A stretch of 64,000 bases of DNA from Siderastrea radians (taxonomy: Eukaryota > Cnidaria > Anthozoa > Scleractinia > Rhizangiidae): positions 6,225,994-6,289,993 of the forward strand of contig OZ024891.1 of assembly GCA_964017195.1 (NCBI GenBank), read 5' to 3'. The translations under genes were made by a program, and so were the position numbers. The notes beneath the pieces were generated by a model that was not told the origin of the DNA, searched no databases, and worked only from the letters and a program-made list of their open reading frames with translations. Below, one piece after another: positions 11,340-22,080 of this stretch; positions within the stretch are counted from its first letter, which is position 1, and every line of letters begins with the position of its first letter.

Positions 11340-12490
11340 CAACATCATCATCATCATCGTCATCATCATTATCATCATCACATCCTTTATTTAAACACGA
11401 TAAAAATTTTAAAGCAAAATGCTTGTGGGGTCGTGTAATATATAGGATACATATTAAAATTAGATACAGTACATAACTACGATAATCCTGCTAAGAATGA
11501 TATCCATATATTTTTTTGTTTTCCTTCGGCTCTCCATTTCGCGCTTCTCCCCACTATCTCAACGCCTGAAACAGGCTAGTCTTTAAATTACCACTTTTGC
11601 TGTTTGTCTTATCAGCACATCCAACCATACCCAGCCAGGAATCGTTCTCGTCATTTTCCTTCTATATCTAACGTGCCAGAATTGTGAAAGGGTTTTTGAA
11701 CCAGACTTAAAAATAAAAATGTAGTTTCCTAGATTTGGGTTCTTCCCTCTAATTTTAGACGGTGATTGGTACATCAACAAGGGTCTTGTCTATCACAGCT
11801 GCTGTTTCCTAGCTTGTTAACCCCTAATATTGGGACAATTCTCAAAGACAGGCACCTCGCTGCTTACACTGTACTACTGTAAGAGGTTTTTAACTGCAAT
11901 TCGACAGGCAAAGCCATCTTGATCCAAAATCAATCGCAAAGATCATAATTAAACTAAAACGAAACCTTCGGTAGCCCGTGAAGCCGGTCAGCTGATGAAA
12001 GGAAATTTGACTCCAGCATTAGACAAAAAAAAAATGATAGCGATGATCTTTAGTTTGCATTGCGAAAACACAACGACACTGTGACCAAGGTCTGACAGTT
12101 CTACACAACAGTGGTGCGTTCATAGAATGATTCATACTGCACGATTTGGCTGGCATTTAGCGGTCGCCTGGAAACCCTATTCCTGATGGGAGCTGAGTTA
12201 TTAAAAAGGTTTTAACTATCTCATCCCTTATGTTATTTTCCTTGGCGTCAAATGCTTGACTACCTTGATTCAAACGACATTGAAGGCAGTCTCTTGTTAT
12301 TTGTCCTCGATATTGTTTTCGAGGGGTTAGATACCAGCTTGTTCCCTCTATTGTGCCCTTAAATTTTTTATAAAACACCTGGGAAAAAGGTCACCTCTTC
12401 ATCTTTACTGAACTTGAATGCAATTACACTCAACTCTCTCTTAACGGACACCTCCATAAGACGTCTCAAAAGAGCGGAAACAAAAAACAC
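10451..12490. other. Intergenic stretch, only simple repeats seen
   Basis: No supported gene. Contains a small GGTATACCAG/CTGGTATACC hairpin near 10938-10962 and the TCA microsatellite annotated separately. Reading frames here are short and unrelated to known families. Confidence 0.35.
11285..11384 (+). repeat. (TCA)n microsatellite
   Basis: About 100 bp of TCA trinucleotides with a few interruptions (ACC, AAC, CGT, ATT). The poly-serine frame it creates is not a gene. Confidence 0.95.
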
Positions 12491-13861
12491 CATTCAACCA
12501 AAACGCTCAACATTCTTGTCACCTATGCGCTGTTAGAAGCCATGGGCATGAAGAAGCTAACCGCTCTCATGCAATTGGATTTGTTAAAAGCGTTTGACAG
12601 TATCTGTCATCCCATCCTTCCTCACAAGTTAAGTTGTGTCGGCGCTTCTCCCGCGACTGTCAAGTGGTTCAGCAGTTATCTTTCTTGTCGATCTCAAGCC
12701 GTTCGGATAGGTTCAGTGATCTCTTCACCTCGGCCAATCACTCATCGTGTGCCGCAAGGTGCCACATTGTCACCACTACTGTTTTGCATCTACACGAGCG
12801 ATCTTCCCTCAGCTCCCCAGAAATGTCACCTTGAATCCTTTGTAGACGATTCTAAAGTCTACTAGTCATTCTCCATCACAAACATCGAGTTAGCTGTTCA
12901 GAACTTGAAAGAAGATCCCTACAGGTTTGCTAAGTGGTGCTGCGAGAATCAGCTGCTACTAAATACTGACAAGACCAAGTTGTCACTCGTCGGCACGCAC
13001 CAATTAATGCAGAGACTATCCTCAGACAGCTCAGACATGACCAGGAACTTCCTGGGCAAAACCCTTGAACCAGTCACGTCAGCGAAGGACCTGGAAGTCA
13101 TTATTGATTCTCACCTAACCTACAATGCGCATATCGCATGTCGTCTCCTCTTGCATGGCCAAACTATGTCAGATCAACAAAGTGAAGGATTGTTTTGACA
13201 GAAACACGCTGCTACTCATAATTTCTGCCTTAGTCTTCAGCAAGGTCACGTATTGTTCTACTGTCTGGTCGGACGCGTCAGCGTCAAGTATTAAGAAACA
13301 GCAAGCTGTGCAGAACTTTGCGTGCAGAATTGCAGCACACACAGGGAAATTTGAGCATAACACCCCAGTCCTTCGCCAACTCAAATGGCTACCTTCACAA
13401 CAACAGTTACACTTCGGGGACACTCTTATGACGCACAAGTGCGTAAATGGCCTCGCCCCTGATTACTTGTGCAGCAAGTTTCGCAAACGTGCAGAGGTGC
13501 ATGACTGTCAGACACGGAATCTCGACCAGCTGGACATCCCTTTCGTAAATCCGCCGCTGGACAGAACACTTTTAGATATAGATCAACTAAGATATGGAAC
13601 GAGTTAGCCAAAGATTTGAAAGATAGCCCTACATATACTTCCTTTAAAAGGAACTTCAAACGGCATTTAATAAGCCACTTTTGAGTAACTAATTTGTTTT
13701 ATTAGATTTAGAATATTTGAGCATTTTTGAAACAGTTCTTTATGGTATATTTTATTATTGTAATTCGCTTTTTCTTTACAACAGTTACATTGTAAATGAC
13801 AGTTGAAAAGTCCCTCGGGGAACCTGGTCATTATCTATTTAAGTATTAAAATATTAAAGAG
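12491..13861 (+). mobile_element. Broken LINE (CR1/L2-like) with reverse transcriptase
   Basis: The plus-strand frame reads into a reverse transcriptase palm: MQLDLLKAFDSICHPILPHK (catalytic Asp motif), then RVPQGATLSPLLFCIYTSDL, then FVDDSK, matching the [YF]xDD box. A stop codon follows at about 12863, but the same frame continues to about 13130 (WCCENQLLLNTDKTK). A frameshift then moves to SSCMAKLCQINKVKDCFDR..LKWLPSQQQLHFGDTLMTHK. A second frameshift near 13566 leads to TKIWNELAKDLKDSPTYTSF and a final stop at 13683. The order of blocks is that of CR1/L2-type ORF2 after the endonuclease, which is missing, so the copy is 5'-truncated. The tail to about 13861 is probably its 3'UTR. It cannot encode active protein. 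Confidence 0.85.
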
Positions 13862-15251
13862 CCAACCAACATTTCTAAATTCCATTTCGATCTGGAATCA
13901 GTGGACGAATAGCCACTTTGTGGACATGCCACTGCAAATTCCAATTTATTTTTATTTTATTTAAGTATTAAAGAGGCATAGGGTAACTCGGAAATGGCCT
14001 ATGAAAATCATAACCGTGGAATGATACAAAGGCTTCTGCATGGGTACTACATCGAATACATGATATAATGCTACCCAGTCCTTGACCGCGGTCAAACGAT
14101 AGAAATTTGCAAAAGCTAAGCAAAGCACTTCAAAGCTTTGGTTGTCATTTTCACCGTTCAAAGTTTGGTACATTACCAATACACTGTTGGTTTACTAAAC
14201 TGTTTGAAAGTTCTACGGCTTTAAAAACTTACTGACTGCAGAATTGTCGGCGCCATTTGCCAAAAATAAATTTGCTCGGGCACAAAGCATTTCCAACAAA
14301 AAGAAGCTCATTATTTTGAGAAAAATGAAAAGATAGTTGCAGATATCTTGTTATTTTATACATCCTTTCCCATGCTTTTACTTAATGATAAATGAAATGA
14401 ATAAAGCGAAAATCGCCTCAGACGTTTGACCACGGTGGAACCCAGACCTTCAGCGCTCAGCAAAAGCCGAGTAAACCAAATTGATGAGCAATTAATAAAC
14501 AATGTCAGTATTATTAGTGTGAATAAAAACCGTAAAGATATTGAAAAAAAGGCAATATGTAATTTTAACAAATTATGAGAACGCTGTAAGGCACTAATCG
14601 ACAGATAATACGCGAAAGCACCGCTTTCCATTTTTTGAAACACTTCCCATTTGGCTAAAAACTTGAGACTTCTTCCTCCTAGCCTATTACTTTTCTTCAA
14701 CAACTTCAATTTAATATTTACCTCAAGATTTTCGTTAGCTTGATAAAAGACCTGAAATTCTAAATCACACGGTGTGAAAAATCCACGTTCATTATATTTT
14801 ACGCAAAGCAGCACAAGGTTTTTTTTTTTTAGAAAAAAAGTTACACCATACACCAAAACTTGAACTGTCCACTAAAGCTTATGTAAGTTCCTAGCAGCAT
14901 ACGTAGTAGGATAGTTTTTAAGTAATTAGCGCTTACACTCTAGCTTATGCTCTACGTGAATTACAGCTCTCGAGCAGCGATGTAAGGGCCATTTTCGCTG
15001 ACCTCGCAACGCAGAGGCAAATGATGCCCTGCGCACTTGCTTGATCTGTATTATGACACATAACATATGCGATCAAATGTGGGTGACTTATAAACATGCT
15101 CTAGTCTCTCTTTCTTTAGGAAACTATTCCCATGATTTGGCCTCAGAATCAAGTAATCATCGAGCATTGTGTGGAAGTATTATTAGTTTTTCCTCATGGA
15201 AAGAATTCTCTAATTAGCACTCCATAGTGTAATATAAAGTATTCTTCTGAT
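13862..15251. other. Intergenic stretch without a supported gene
   Basis: The segment TTTAAGTATTAAA near the LINE end recurs at about 13958. A 166-codon minus-strand frame at 14356-14856 has no recognisable domain and was not called as a gene. Nothing else was identified. Confidence 0.3.
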
Positions 15252-16061
15252 CTACCGATATCGCAAACGGATCTCAACATAAACGAGGAAAATTATCACC
15301 ACCAACACCACAATGAATGGTTGCCAACTCGGCGTCAGGAAAGAACTGATTCTCGATCGGAACTTTTCAAAAACAGCTTCACCTGGCACAGAAATGTAAA
15401 GTTTATTTAATTTTTTCAGCTCGTTTTCCTCCAAATCTCTGTCCGTAACGTGACGATGAATTTCCCGAATAATTCTTTTCGAAAAACTTAAGCAGTTATT
15501 AGCTGCCGTATCATACCAATCTTGCGCTGCCATTAGATACGCCCATTCAACATCGAAATCACTTATTCCAATAACTTCATAGCATTTAAACATTTTGTAG
15601 ATACCACTCTTCAAGACATCACCGTTCATCTCTATTTTATATTGTTGACCGTCTTCAGTAAAAAGATCTATCCTCCGGACTGGTGTCGGGTTTATAATTT
15701 GAAAGGAATTCTCAGAGAAGAAAACACGTATGCCCATTTCCATTCTTGCAAGTTTGCGGCTTTCTTCAACATCTGCATTACTGCGATTTAACAAGTCGGT
15801 TTGCAAGAATAGGACAGAAGCATGGCTGGAATGGACGTTCACATAAACTGAGAAAGGAACAGTTGTAATACTATCCGCTGAAAGTCGATCAACTTCCTGT
15901 CTTGCCTCTTGAAGCGTTTTTCGTCCCTTCCGGTAATCTTCAAACAACAGGGCGGTCTCCTTACTTACAGCTGCTGTACTGACGAATTGGCTGGATTTAT
16001 TAATCGAGTTAGGGTCGCCACGAAGAATTCGTACATTCAGTGTAGTGGACTTCGAAGTCAT
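15252..16061 (-). CDS. Tail-anchored protein, possible LRAT/PPPDE-like fold
   Basis: A single uninterrupted 269-codon frame with a clear ATG at 16061 and stop at 15252; the length in AT-rich DNA and balanced composition support a real gene. Residues 247-263 (WQPFIVVLVVIIFLVYV) form one membrane helix just before a basic tail (EIRLRYR), the arrangement of a tail-anchored protein with its N-terminus in the cytosol. There is no signal peptide. A VNVHSSHASVLF segment (residues 75-86) and a DTAANNCLSF segment (184-193) give a His...Asn-Cys order, as in circularly permuted papain-like families (LRAT/PLAAT, PPPDE), some of which also end in a membrane helix. That fold is inference from two short motifs; the rest is unrecognised. 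No introns were seen. It could be a retrocopy or a lineage-specific family. Confidence 0.7.
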   Translation of the reverse strand: MTSKSTTLNVRILRGDPNSINKSSQFVSTAAVSKETALLFEDYRKGRKTLQEARQEVDRLSADSITTVPFSVYVNVHSSHASVLFLQTDLLNRSNADVEESRKLARMEMGIRVFFSENSFQIINPTPVRRIDLFTEDGQQYKIEMNGDVLKSGIYKMFKCYEVIGISDFDVEWAYLMAAQDWYDTAANNCLSFSKRIIREIHRHVTDRDLEENELKKLNKLYISVPGEAVFEKFRSRISSFLTPSWQPFIVVLVVIIFLVYVEIRLRYR

Positions 16062-16548
16062 TTTGATGGATCACTTTTCTCCGTCTCTTTTGAAATGCTC
16101 AAGCGCAAGCTAGGAACGAAAACAAAATCAACATTTTTCACTTACACTAAACATATAAAATCTAGATTGTAGAAAAATCATACCACATGTGACCTATGGT
16201 ACAATCCCCAACCACTCAAGCTCGTACCGTCACACTTGTGGACGCCACAGCTACACAGACAACGGCAAAAAAGCTTTGGTCGATCGTAACTAAAAAACGA
16301 ACTCGCGCGATCGGTGACCCCCATTTTTTATTACTGGAAAACAATTAGCATGCAAAGATTAAGCTTTCTGCAACGTTTAAATAAGTTCTCTGAAAGGGAC
16401 TGAGAGAAACCCTAAATTTTTGAAAATTTGAGGAAGCACTCATTCCCCGCCCCCCAAAGACTTTTTAAGTACTTTGCAAAAAGGTTTCTCGTGGCCTGCT
16501 TATTATTTTCCAGTGATAAAAAATGGCGTCACCGAGTTCGTTTAAGAC
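16062..16548. other. Upstream region of the tail-anchored gene
   Basis: Presumed 5' region of the minus-strand gene that starts at 16061. No defined promoter element, repeat or second gene was identified. Confidence 0.3.
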
Positions 16549-17395
16549 TAAGCCCTATTTACACTGCCAAAATTTTTTGGCACGGCTCAGACAAAGATGG
16601 TACGCGTACCAAAAAAATTGGTTCGGCTCGGTTAAATTTTACCGTGCAAATGAATCTCCCCTTGCCAAATTTCATCCGCGTCGAACCAAATTTTACCGGT
16701 GCTCGGACCGTCTGAAAAGGTAGTCTGAGCACGGATACAATTGGTGCGCGTACCAAGAAAACTAGCGCGGCTCGGATAAAATGTGCAGTGTAATTAATCG
16801 ATTGACCGAGCCGAACCAATTTTCTTGTTAACGATTACCGCGTCTATCCCTTTGGTCAGCCCTTTCCCTTTGGTCAGCTCCGTTTTCTTAAACTTATACA
16901 CATTTTTAACACAACGTCAAGTGACAAAGCGAGTTCTCAAGAAAATCGTGTGTTTTTTTCTTTTAATAGTGTTCTCAAATTAATGTGATCAAGAAATCAG
17001 CTGGGTAAAATGAAGCACATGCGAGTATTGTTGCCTTTGTTATAAACAGGTTTCATCTTCACTTCTTCCTCCTGGAAAGTAGTTGATTATATGTCTTTTA
17101 TTTTATCGCGAGATGACTGACTTGACCTGACTTCAGATAAGATGATGATGGCACGCCAGTTTCCTTTCGTCCGCTATGTTTGAATGAAAGCGGCCGCATG
17201 CCGCGTATTTGGTAAAATTTCAGCACACTGACCAAAAACGTGAGCCGGGCACCCGTGCCAAAACGTAATTTTACAGTGTTCTACAGGGTAGAAAATAGGA
17301 TGGGTATACGAGGTAACCGTGCTGCATTTTTTTGGTATTCGTACCATTTTTATCTGAGCCGTGCTAAACATTTTTCGGTAGTGTAAATCGACCTT
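16549..17395. mobile_element. Non-autonomous element with 60-bp inverted ends
   Basis: The left end runs TTTACACTGCC..TTGGCACGGCTCAGACAAAG..TGGTACGCGTACC. The right end is its imperfect reverse complement (GGTATTCGTACC..CTGAGCCGTGC..GGTAGTGTAAA). Shorter versions of GGCTCGG..AAATTTTACCG recur inside near 16620-16830 in both orientations. No transposase is present. The target-site duplication could not be fixed with confidence. Confidence 0.6.
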
Positions 17396-17429
17396 AACTG
17401 AACACACCATAAAAAAGTATTCCTCTTCA

Positions 17430-18101
17430 TCCCCTTATAAATACGATCGTAACTTCGTCAAAATTGTCTGCTTTGACCCGGGTACTTAGGTGTCGATTTC
17501 TCGACATAATGCCATTACCATTCTCAAACTCGTTAATAATTCATAAAGAGAAAACAAAGGAAATCACTACCGTGACGGTGGTTTGGATACCGGATCTTAA
17601 TTAGCATAAAGTTTTGCAAACTTCTGCCTTGAATTTCTCCAAGAACTATGAATGGTTTGAGAAGCCATATCAAAAACTCGAAAGAGTGTTTCATCAGGTA
17701 TCCAAACACCTCGAAGTCGGTTAAAAAAACTCGGCTGCGCCTCGTTTTTTCAACCCACTTCTCGGTGTTTGGATATCCTGATGAAACACTCTTTCTCGTG
17801 TTTGATATATTACATGAACAATCCAAATTTCATAGAGATATTTTAATTCTATACCTTTCTACTTCAAAAGACTTTCCGTACTGTCTGTTGTGGTCGCAAC
17901 AGAGGCGAACATATCAGTCGAATATCAGCAAAATTCACGCTCCTATCGTCGAAATTCAGCGGCGTTATCCATGATTTTCATGTGTATACTGCTGTTAAAT
18001 AAAAATGTCCGAGGAAGAAACTTTCCGAGTGGAGTACGAAAGCGGTCGAAAACCTCCGAATGTCTGTGCTCAGAATCGGAAAAACATGGCGGCGTAAACA
18101 A
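17430..18101 (+). repeat. Dispersed repeat, copy A, left part
   Basis: Matches 35750-36010: ACGATCGTAACTTC, then ATTTCATAGAGATATTTTAA, GACTTTCCG.ACTGTCTGTTG, and TTTTCATGTGTATAC.. in the same order. Copy A contains an extra hairpin (17669-17807). It is broken at its right by a 78-bp element and the foldback element, and resumes at 21628. Confidence 0.65.
17669..17807. repeat. Hairpin element inside dispersed repeat A
   Basis: Left arm AAAGAGTGTTTCATCAGG followed by TATCCAAACACC pairs with GGTGTTTGGATATCC and TGATGAAACACTCTTT. The loop is about 40 bp and includes CTCGGCTGCGCCTCG. Copy B at 35.8 kb lacks this segment, consistent with an insertion. Confidence 0.65.
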
Positions 18102-18110
18102 ATACGTAAA

Positions 18111-18188
18111 TAGCCTCCCACGCTGTCGTTTTTAGGGGAGTCGTATTACCCTCCTCGGTTCCCCTAAAAACGACTGCGTGGGAGGCTA
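18111..18188. mobile_element. 78-bp hairpin MITE with 9-bp target duplication
   Basis: TAGCCTCCCACGC and GTCGTTTTTAGGGG pair with CCCCTAAAAACGAC and GCGTGGGAGGCTA. The element is flanked by a perfect duplication of ATACGTAAA (18102-18110 and 18189-18197). A 9-bp duplication is characteristic of Mutator-like and foldback transposons. It sits 29 bp from the large foldback element. Confidence 0.85.
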
Positions 18189-18254
18189 ATACGTAAACGA
18201 AAGCAACGCGTATTGCGGGCTATCTCTAAAATAGGGAACGGGAAATCGGGGAAC

Positions 18255-18717
18255 GGGGAACGGGGAACGGGGAACGGGGAACGGGGAACGGGGAATGGGG
18301 AACGGGGAATCTCTAAAATAGGGAATCTCTAAAACAGGGAATCTCTAAAATGGGGAATCTCTAAAATGGGGAATCTCTAAAATAGGGAATCTCTAAAACG
18401 GGGAATCTCTAAAATAGGGAATCTCTAAAATAGGGAATCTCTAAAATAGGGAATCTCTAAAACGGGGAATCTCTAAAATAGGGAATCTCTAAAATAGGGA
18501 ATCTCTAAAATAGGGAATCTCTAAAACGGGGAATCTCTAAAACGGGGAATCTCTAAAATAGGGAATCTCTAAAATAGGGAATCTCTAAAACGGGGAATCT
18601 CTAAAATAGGGAATCTCTAAAACGGGGAATCTCTAAAATAGGGAATCTCTAAAATAGGGAATCTCTAAAACGGGGAATCTCTAAAACGGGGAATCTCTAA
18701 AATAGGGAATCTCTAAA
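18255..18717 (+). repeat. Tandem array of left foldback arm
   Basis: First several copies of an 8-bp unit (GGGGAACG), then about 25 copies of a 16-bp unit GGGAATCTCTAAAATA, with a recurrent variant ending ACG. The unit includes CTCTAAAATA, which is also present at the element's terminus, so the array probably grew from the end sequence. Confidence 0.95.
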
Positions 18718-19484
18718 TCCACAAGCCCGAACTAAAATCTCATGTCTGTTTTTCTCTCTACCATAATTTGGAAAGAATAGATAACCCAAGGGACCCTATA
18801 AACGCGTTGCGTGACCAACTCGTCACACATCCCTTTAATAAGGCACCGTAATTGCAGATTGAAGAGAGGTATCTTTTTCGGTGTAATAAAATTGAGTGAA
18901 CTGAAATAAATCACATCCTGCTGATTGTGATACAATTTATTTTTGTGTGTTGACTGCCGATACTACTTGCAACACTTCTTTAAGTCTTATTCCACGCTCC
19001 AGTTTCTCATTACTGTCACCTGTATTTTGATTGAACTGGTTAGCATTTGTATTACAATAAGAAGATACTGCACAGCTAAGTCGCGGAAACGCACACAGGA
19101 ACGTTGTTGGCCAGATTCCATCCCCACTTTCCTGTTTACCTTTCAAATAAAGAGTTTATGTTTGCTACACGTAGAAGAGAGTCAGAACGCCTCGACTTCT
19201 CATTCTGAACAGTTCGTAAGGTATTTGATGCAAACTGACGGACCCGTGAGGAAACCGAAACTAAATAGGATCCAAACCCACCAATGGCAGTTCACGTTTG
19301 TAATGGGAATTCTTTGGATAATTTTTTCATGGCCAATCAAAGAAAACGCAATGATAACTTTGTACAAGTGGCATCGGAACGGCGCGCAGCACTGTAACAG
19401 AAAAGCGCTGCTTCGATTGCGAATTGCCGAGTCGACCAAGCCGTGTTCCACCGTGGAAAGGTAAGCAAACATCACCACCCGTGA

Positions 19485-19615
19485 TACCCTGCTAACAGAG
19501 ACTTTTCGTTTTGTATTCACGATAAACAAAAGAACTAAGCGAAATACGAGAGACGCGAACATCATCATACATGCTAAGAAAACTTTCCAGAAAGAAACAC
19601 TCTGCTAGCAGGGTA
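19485..19615. mobile_element. Small element nested in left foldback arm
   Basis: Bounded by TACCCTGCTAACAGAG and CTCTGCTAGCAGGGTA. The mirrored copy is at 20312-20404 and lacks about 42 internal bases. Its ends share CCCTGCTAGCAGAG with the hairpin MITE at 50808-50911. Confidence 0.6.
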
Positions 19616-20311
19616 TACCTATAAACTGTAAACTGTTAAGCACGTTTTCGAATTCTCATATGAACGGTAACAATACCTATGTTATATTATTTTACTGTAA
19701 GCAAACGAAAAAATGTACAACAGCCTCATTTTACCAATAACTAATAAAGGAGCCATTTACGCTGGCTTTGCGCCTCGAGCCAACAACATGTGACTGTGAT
19801 GTCGTGACCTTTTACGTCTCGACTGTGATGGCGTGACTTTTGACATCTTGAGCCAAAAACATGTTGCGTTTTGAGAGGTGACTGTTATTGTCTAGGCTTG
19901 TTCCAGATATACCTTATTTTTACTTATTTTCGCGCGTCTTAATTTTAGCGAATTGAAAAAAAAAATTGAGAAATTAAAGGCCAGCACAAAAAATCCTCTC
20001 AAAATTTACACACGCAGAATGTAATACACTCGTGAGAAATTTACATAATCAAACATATGAATCAATAAATATAAGAGCGATTGTCAAAAATCACGCCATC
20101 ACAGTCGAGACGTAAAAGGTCACGACATCACAGTCACATGTTGTTGGCTCGAGGCGCAAAGCCAGCGTAAATGGCTCCTTTATTAGTTATTGGTAAAATG
20201 AGGCTGTTGTACATTTTTTCTTTTGCTTACAGTAAAATAATATAACATAGGTATTGTTACCGTTCATACGAGAATTCGAAAACGTGCTTAACATTTTACA
20301 GTTTATAGCTA

Positions 20312-20404
20312 TACCCTGCTAGCAGAGTGTTTCTATCTGGAAAGTTTTCTTAGCATGTACGATGATGTTCGCGTCTCTCGTATTTCGTCTCTGTTAGCAG
20401 GGTA
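20312..20404. mobile_element. Small element nested in right foldback arm
   Basis: Mirror image of the element at 19485-19615 with the same TACCCTGCTAGCAGAG ends, but internally shorter. The difference shows that the two arms have diverged since the palindrome formed. Confidence 0.6.
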
Positions 20405-21177
20405 TCACGGGTGGTGATGTTTGCTTACCTTTCCACGGTGGAACACGGCTTGGTCGACTCGGCAATTCGCAATCGAAGCAGCGCTTTTCTGTTACAGTGC
20501 TGCGCGCCGTTCCGATGCCACTTGTACAAAGTTATCATTACGTTTTCTTTGATTGGCCATGAAAAAATTATCCAAAGAATTCCCATTACAAACGTGAACT
20601 GCCATTGGTGGGTTTGGATCCTATTTAGTTTCGGTTTCCTCACGGGTCCGTCAGTTTGCATCAAATACCTTACGAACTGTTCAGAATGAGAAGTCGAGGC
20701 GTTCTGACTCTCTTCTACGTGTAGCAAACATAAACTCTTTATTTGAAAGGTAAACAGGAAAGTGGGGATGGAATCTGGCCAACAACGTTCCTGTGTGCGT
20801 TTACGCGACTTAGCTGTGCAGTATCTTCTTATTGTAATACAAATGCTAACCAGTTCAATCAAAATACAGGTGACAGTAATGAGAAACTGGAGCGTGGAAT
20901 AAGACTTAAAGAAGTGTTGCAAGTAGTATCGGCAGTCAACACACAAAAATAAATTGTATCACAATCAGCAGGATGTGATTTATTTCAGTTCACTCAATTT
21001 TATTACACCGAAAAAGATACCTCTCTTCAATCTGCAATTACGGTGCCTTATTAAAGGGATGTGTGACGAGTTGGTCACGCAACGCGTTTATAGGGTCCCT
21101 TGGGTTATCTATTCTTTCCAAATTATGGTAGAGAGAAAAACAGACATGAGATTTTAGTTCGGGCTTGTGGATTTAGA

Positions 21178-21605
21178 GATTCCCTATTTTAGAGATTCCC
21201 CGTTTTAGAGATTCCCCGTTTTAGAGATTCCCTATTTTAGAGATTCCCTATTTTAGAGATTCCCCGTTTTAGAGATTCCCTATTTTAGAGATTCCCCGTT
21301 TTAGAGATTCCCTATTTTAGAGATTCCCTATTTTAGAGATTCCCCGTTTTAGAGATTCCCTATTTTAGAGATTCCCTATTTTAGAGATTCCCCGTTTTAG
21401 AGATTCCCTATTTTAGAGATTCCCTGTTTTAGAGATTCCCCGTTTTAGAGATTCCCTATTTTAGAGATTCCCCGTTTTAGAGATTCCCTATTTTAGAGAT
21501 TCCCCATTTTAGAGATTCCCCATTTTAGAGATTCCCTGTTTTAGAGATTCCCCGTTCCCCATTCCCCGTTCCCCGTTCCCCGTTCCTTTATTCCCCGTTC
21601 CTTAT
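21178..21605 (-). repeat. Tandem array of right foldback arm
   Basis: Reverse-complement counterpart of the left array: 16-bp units TATTTTAGAGATTCCC and variants with CCGTTTT, ending in CCCCGTTC 8-mers. Copy number and variant order differ from the left array. Confidence 0.95.
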
Positions 21606-21627
21606 TTTAGAGATAGCCCGTATTGCG

Positions 21628-22080
21628 TTACAACTTTCATGCTCAGCCTTGTCTGCGCTACGCGAAGCTCAGATATCAAATCGGTTTCTTGGTGGATTTT
21701 CAGGCCTAAGAATTAAAAAAGATTCGAAACAGTAGCCGTCAACTGCTTTTAGAAATGTAATACGAAAGTATTTCACGGTCTTTTTGTCGAATTTTGCCCG
21801 GAATTTTCACTTGATGATCGCATGTTCGAATTTGAGTGAAGGTCTCCCCCCGGGGGTGAAATAGCTGTGAGCACGCGATCAAATCAACGGAAAATATCAC
21901 ACATAACAACCAAATTCATCCTTCATTTTCTCCCCCCCTAACCAAAATAAAGCTCTCATCTTTTGCAGCCTTGTTACATTTTGTATAACCTTTCAAATAA
22001 TTAAACATTTGGGTACGGTTTCTTTTTCAACTTCAACCAGTTGTCAGTTCTAATACCCTCTTTATATTATAAAGCAGTTC
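21628..22080 (+). repeat. Dispersed repeat, copy A, right part
   Basis: Continues the repeat interrupted by the foldback insertion. GTCAACTGCTTTTAGAAATG, CGGTCTTTTTGTC, and AATAAAGCTCTCATCTTTTG followed by CAGCCTTGTTACATTTTGTAT match 36115-36420 in the same order. Confidence 0.65.

Larger units (their letters stand above)
18218..21618. mobile_element. Foldback transposon, 3.4 kb, 9-bp target duplication
   Basis: Ends GGCTATCTCTAAAATA and TATTTTAGAGATAGCC are perfect inverses, flanked by CGTATTGCG at 18209-18217 and 21619-21627. The arms are 18218-19844 and 20082-21618, with a 237-bp spacer. Each arm has an outer tandem array, then about 1.1 kb of nearly identical unique sequence. The 173-codon frames at 18943-19464 (plus) and 20425-20946 (minus) are mirror copies with one base difference noticed, and none resembles a known protein. 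The arms also differ by an indel of about 42 bp in a nested small element. Long arms built of tandem repeats plus a 9-bp duplication are the hallmarks of foldback elements, usually grouped with Mutator-like transposons. No transposase was found. Confidence 0.85.

Noticed and set aside
11228..11476. Serine-rich protein
   Set aside because: Produced by the TCA microsatellite.
14356..14856. 166-codon minus-strand frame with a hydrophobic stretch
   Set aside because: No recognisable domain, skewed AT-rich composition, no splice or promoter support, and nothing similar nearby. It could be real but cannot be supported.
18255..18717. CRISPR array
   Set aside because: The repeats are contiguous 16-bp tandem units with no spacers, in a eukaryotic transposon arm.
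18943..19464. 173-codon frame in the left foldback arm as a gene
   Set aside because: Both strands are open here and the mirrored copy behaves the same way. No family resemblance; better read as arm sequence of the transposon.
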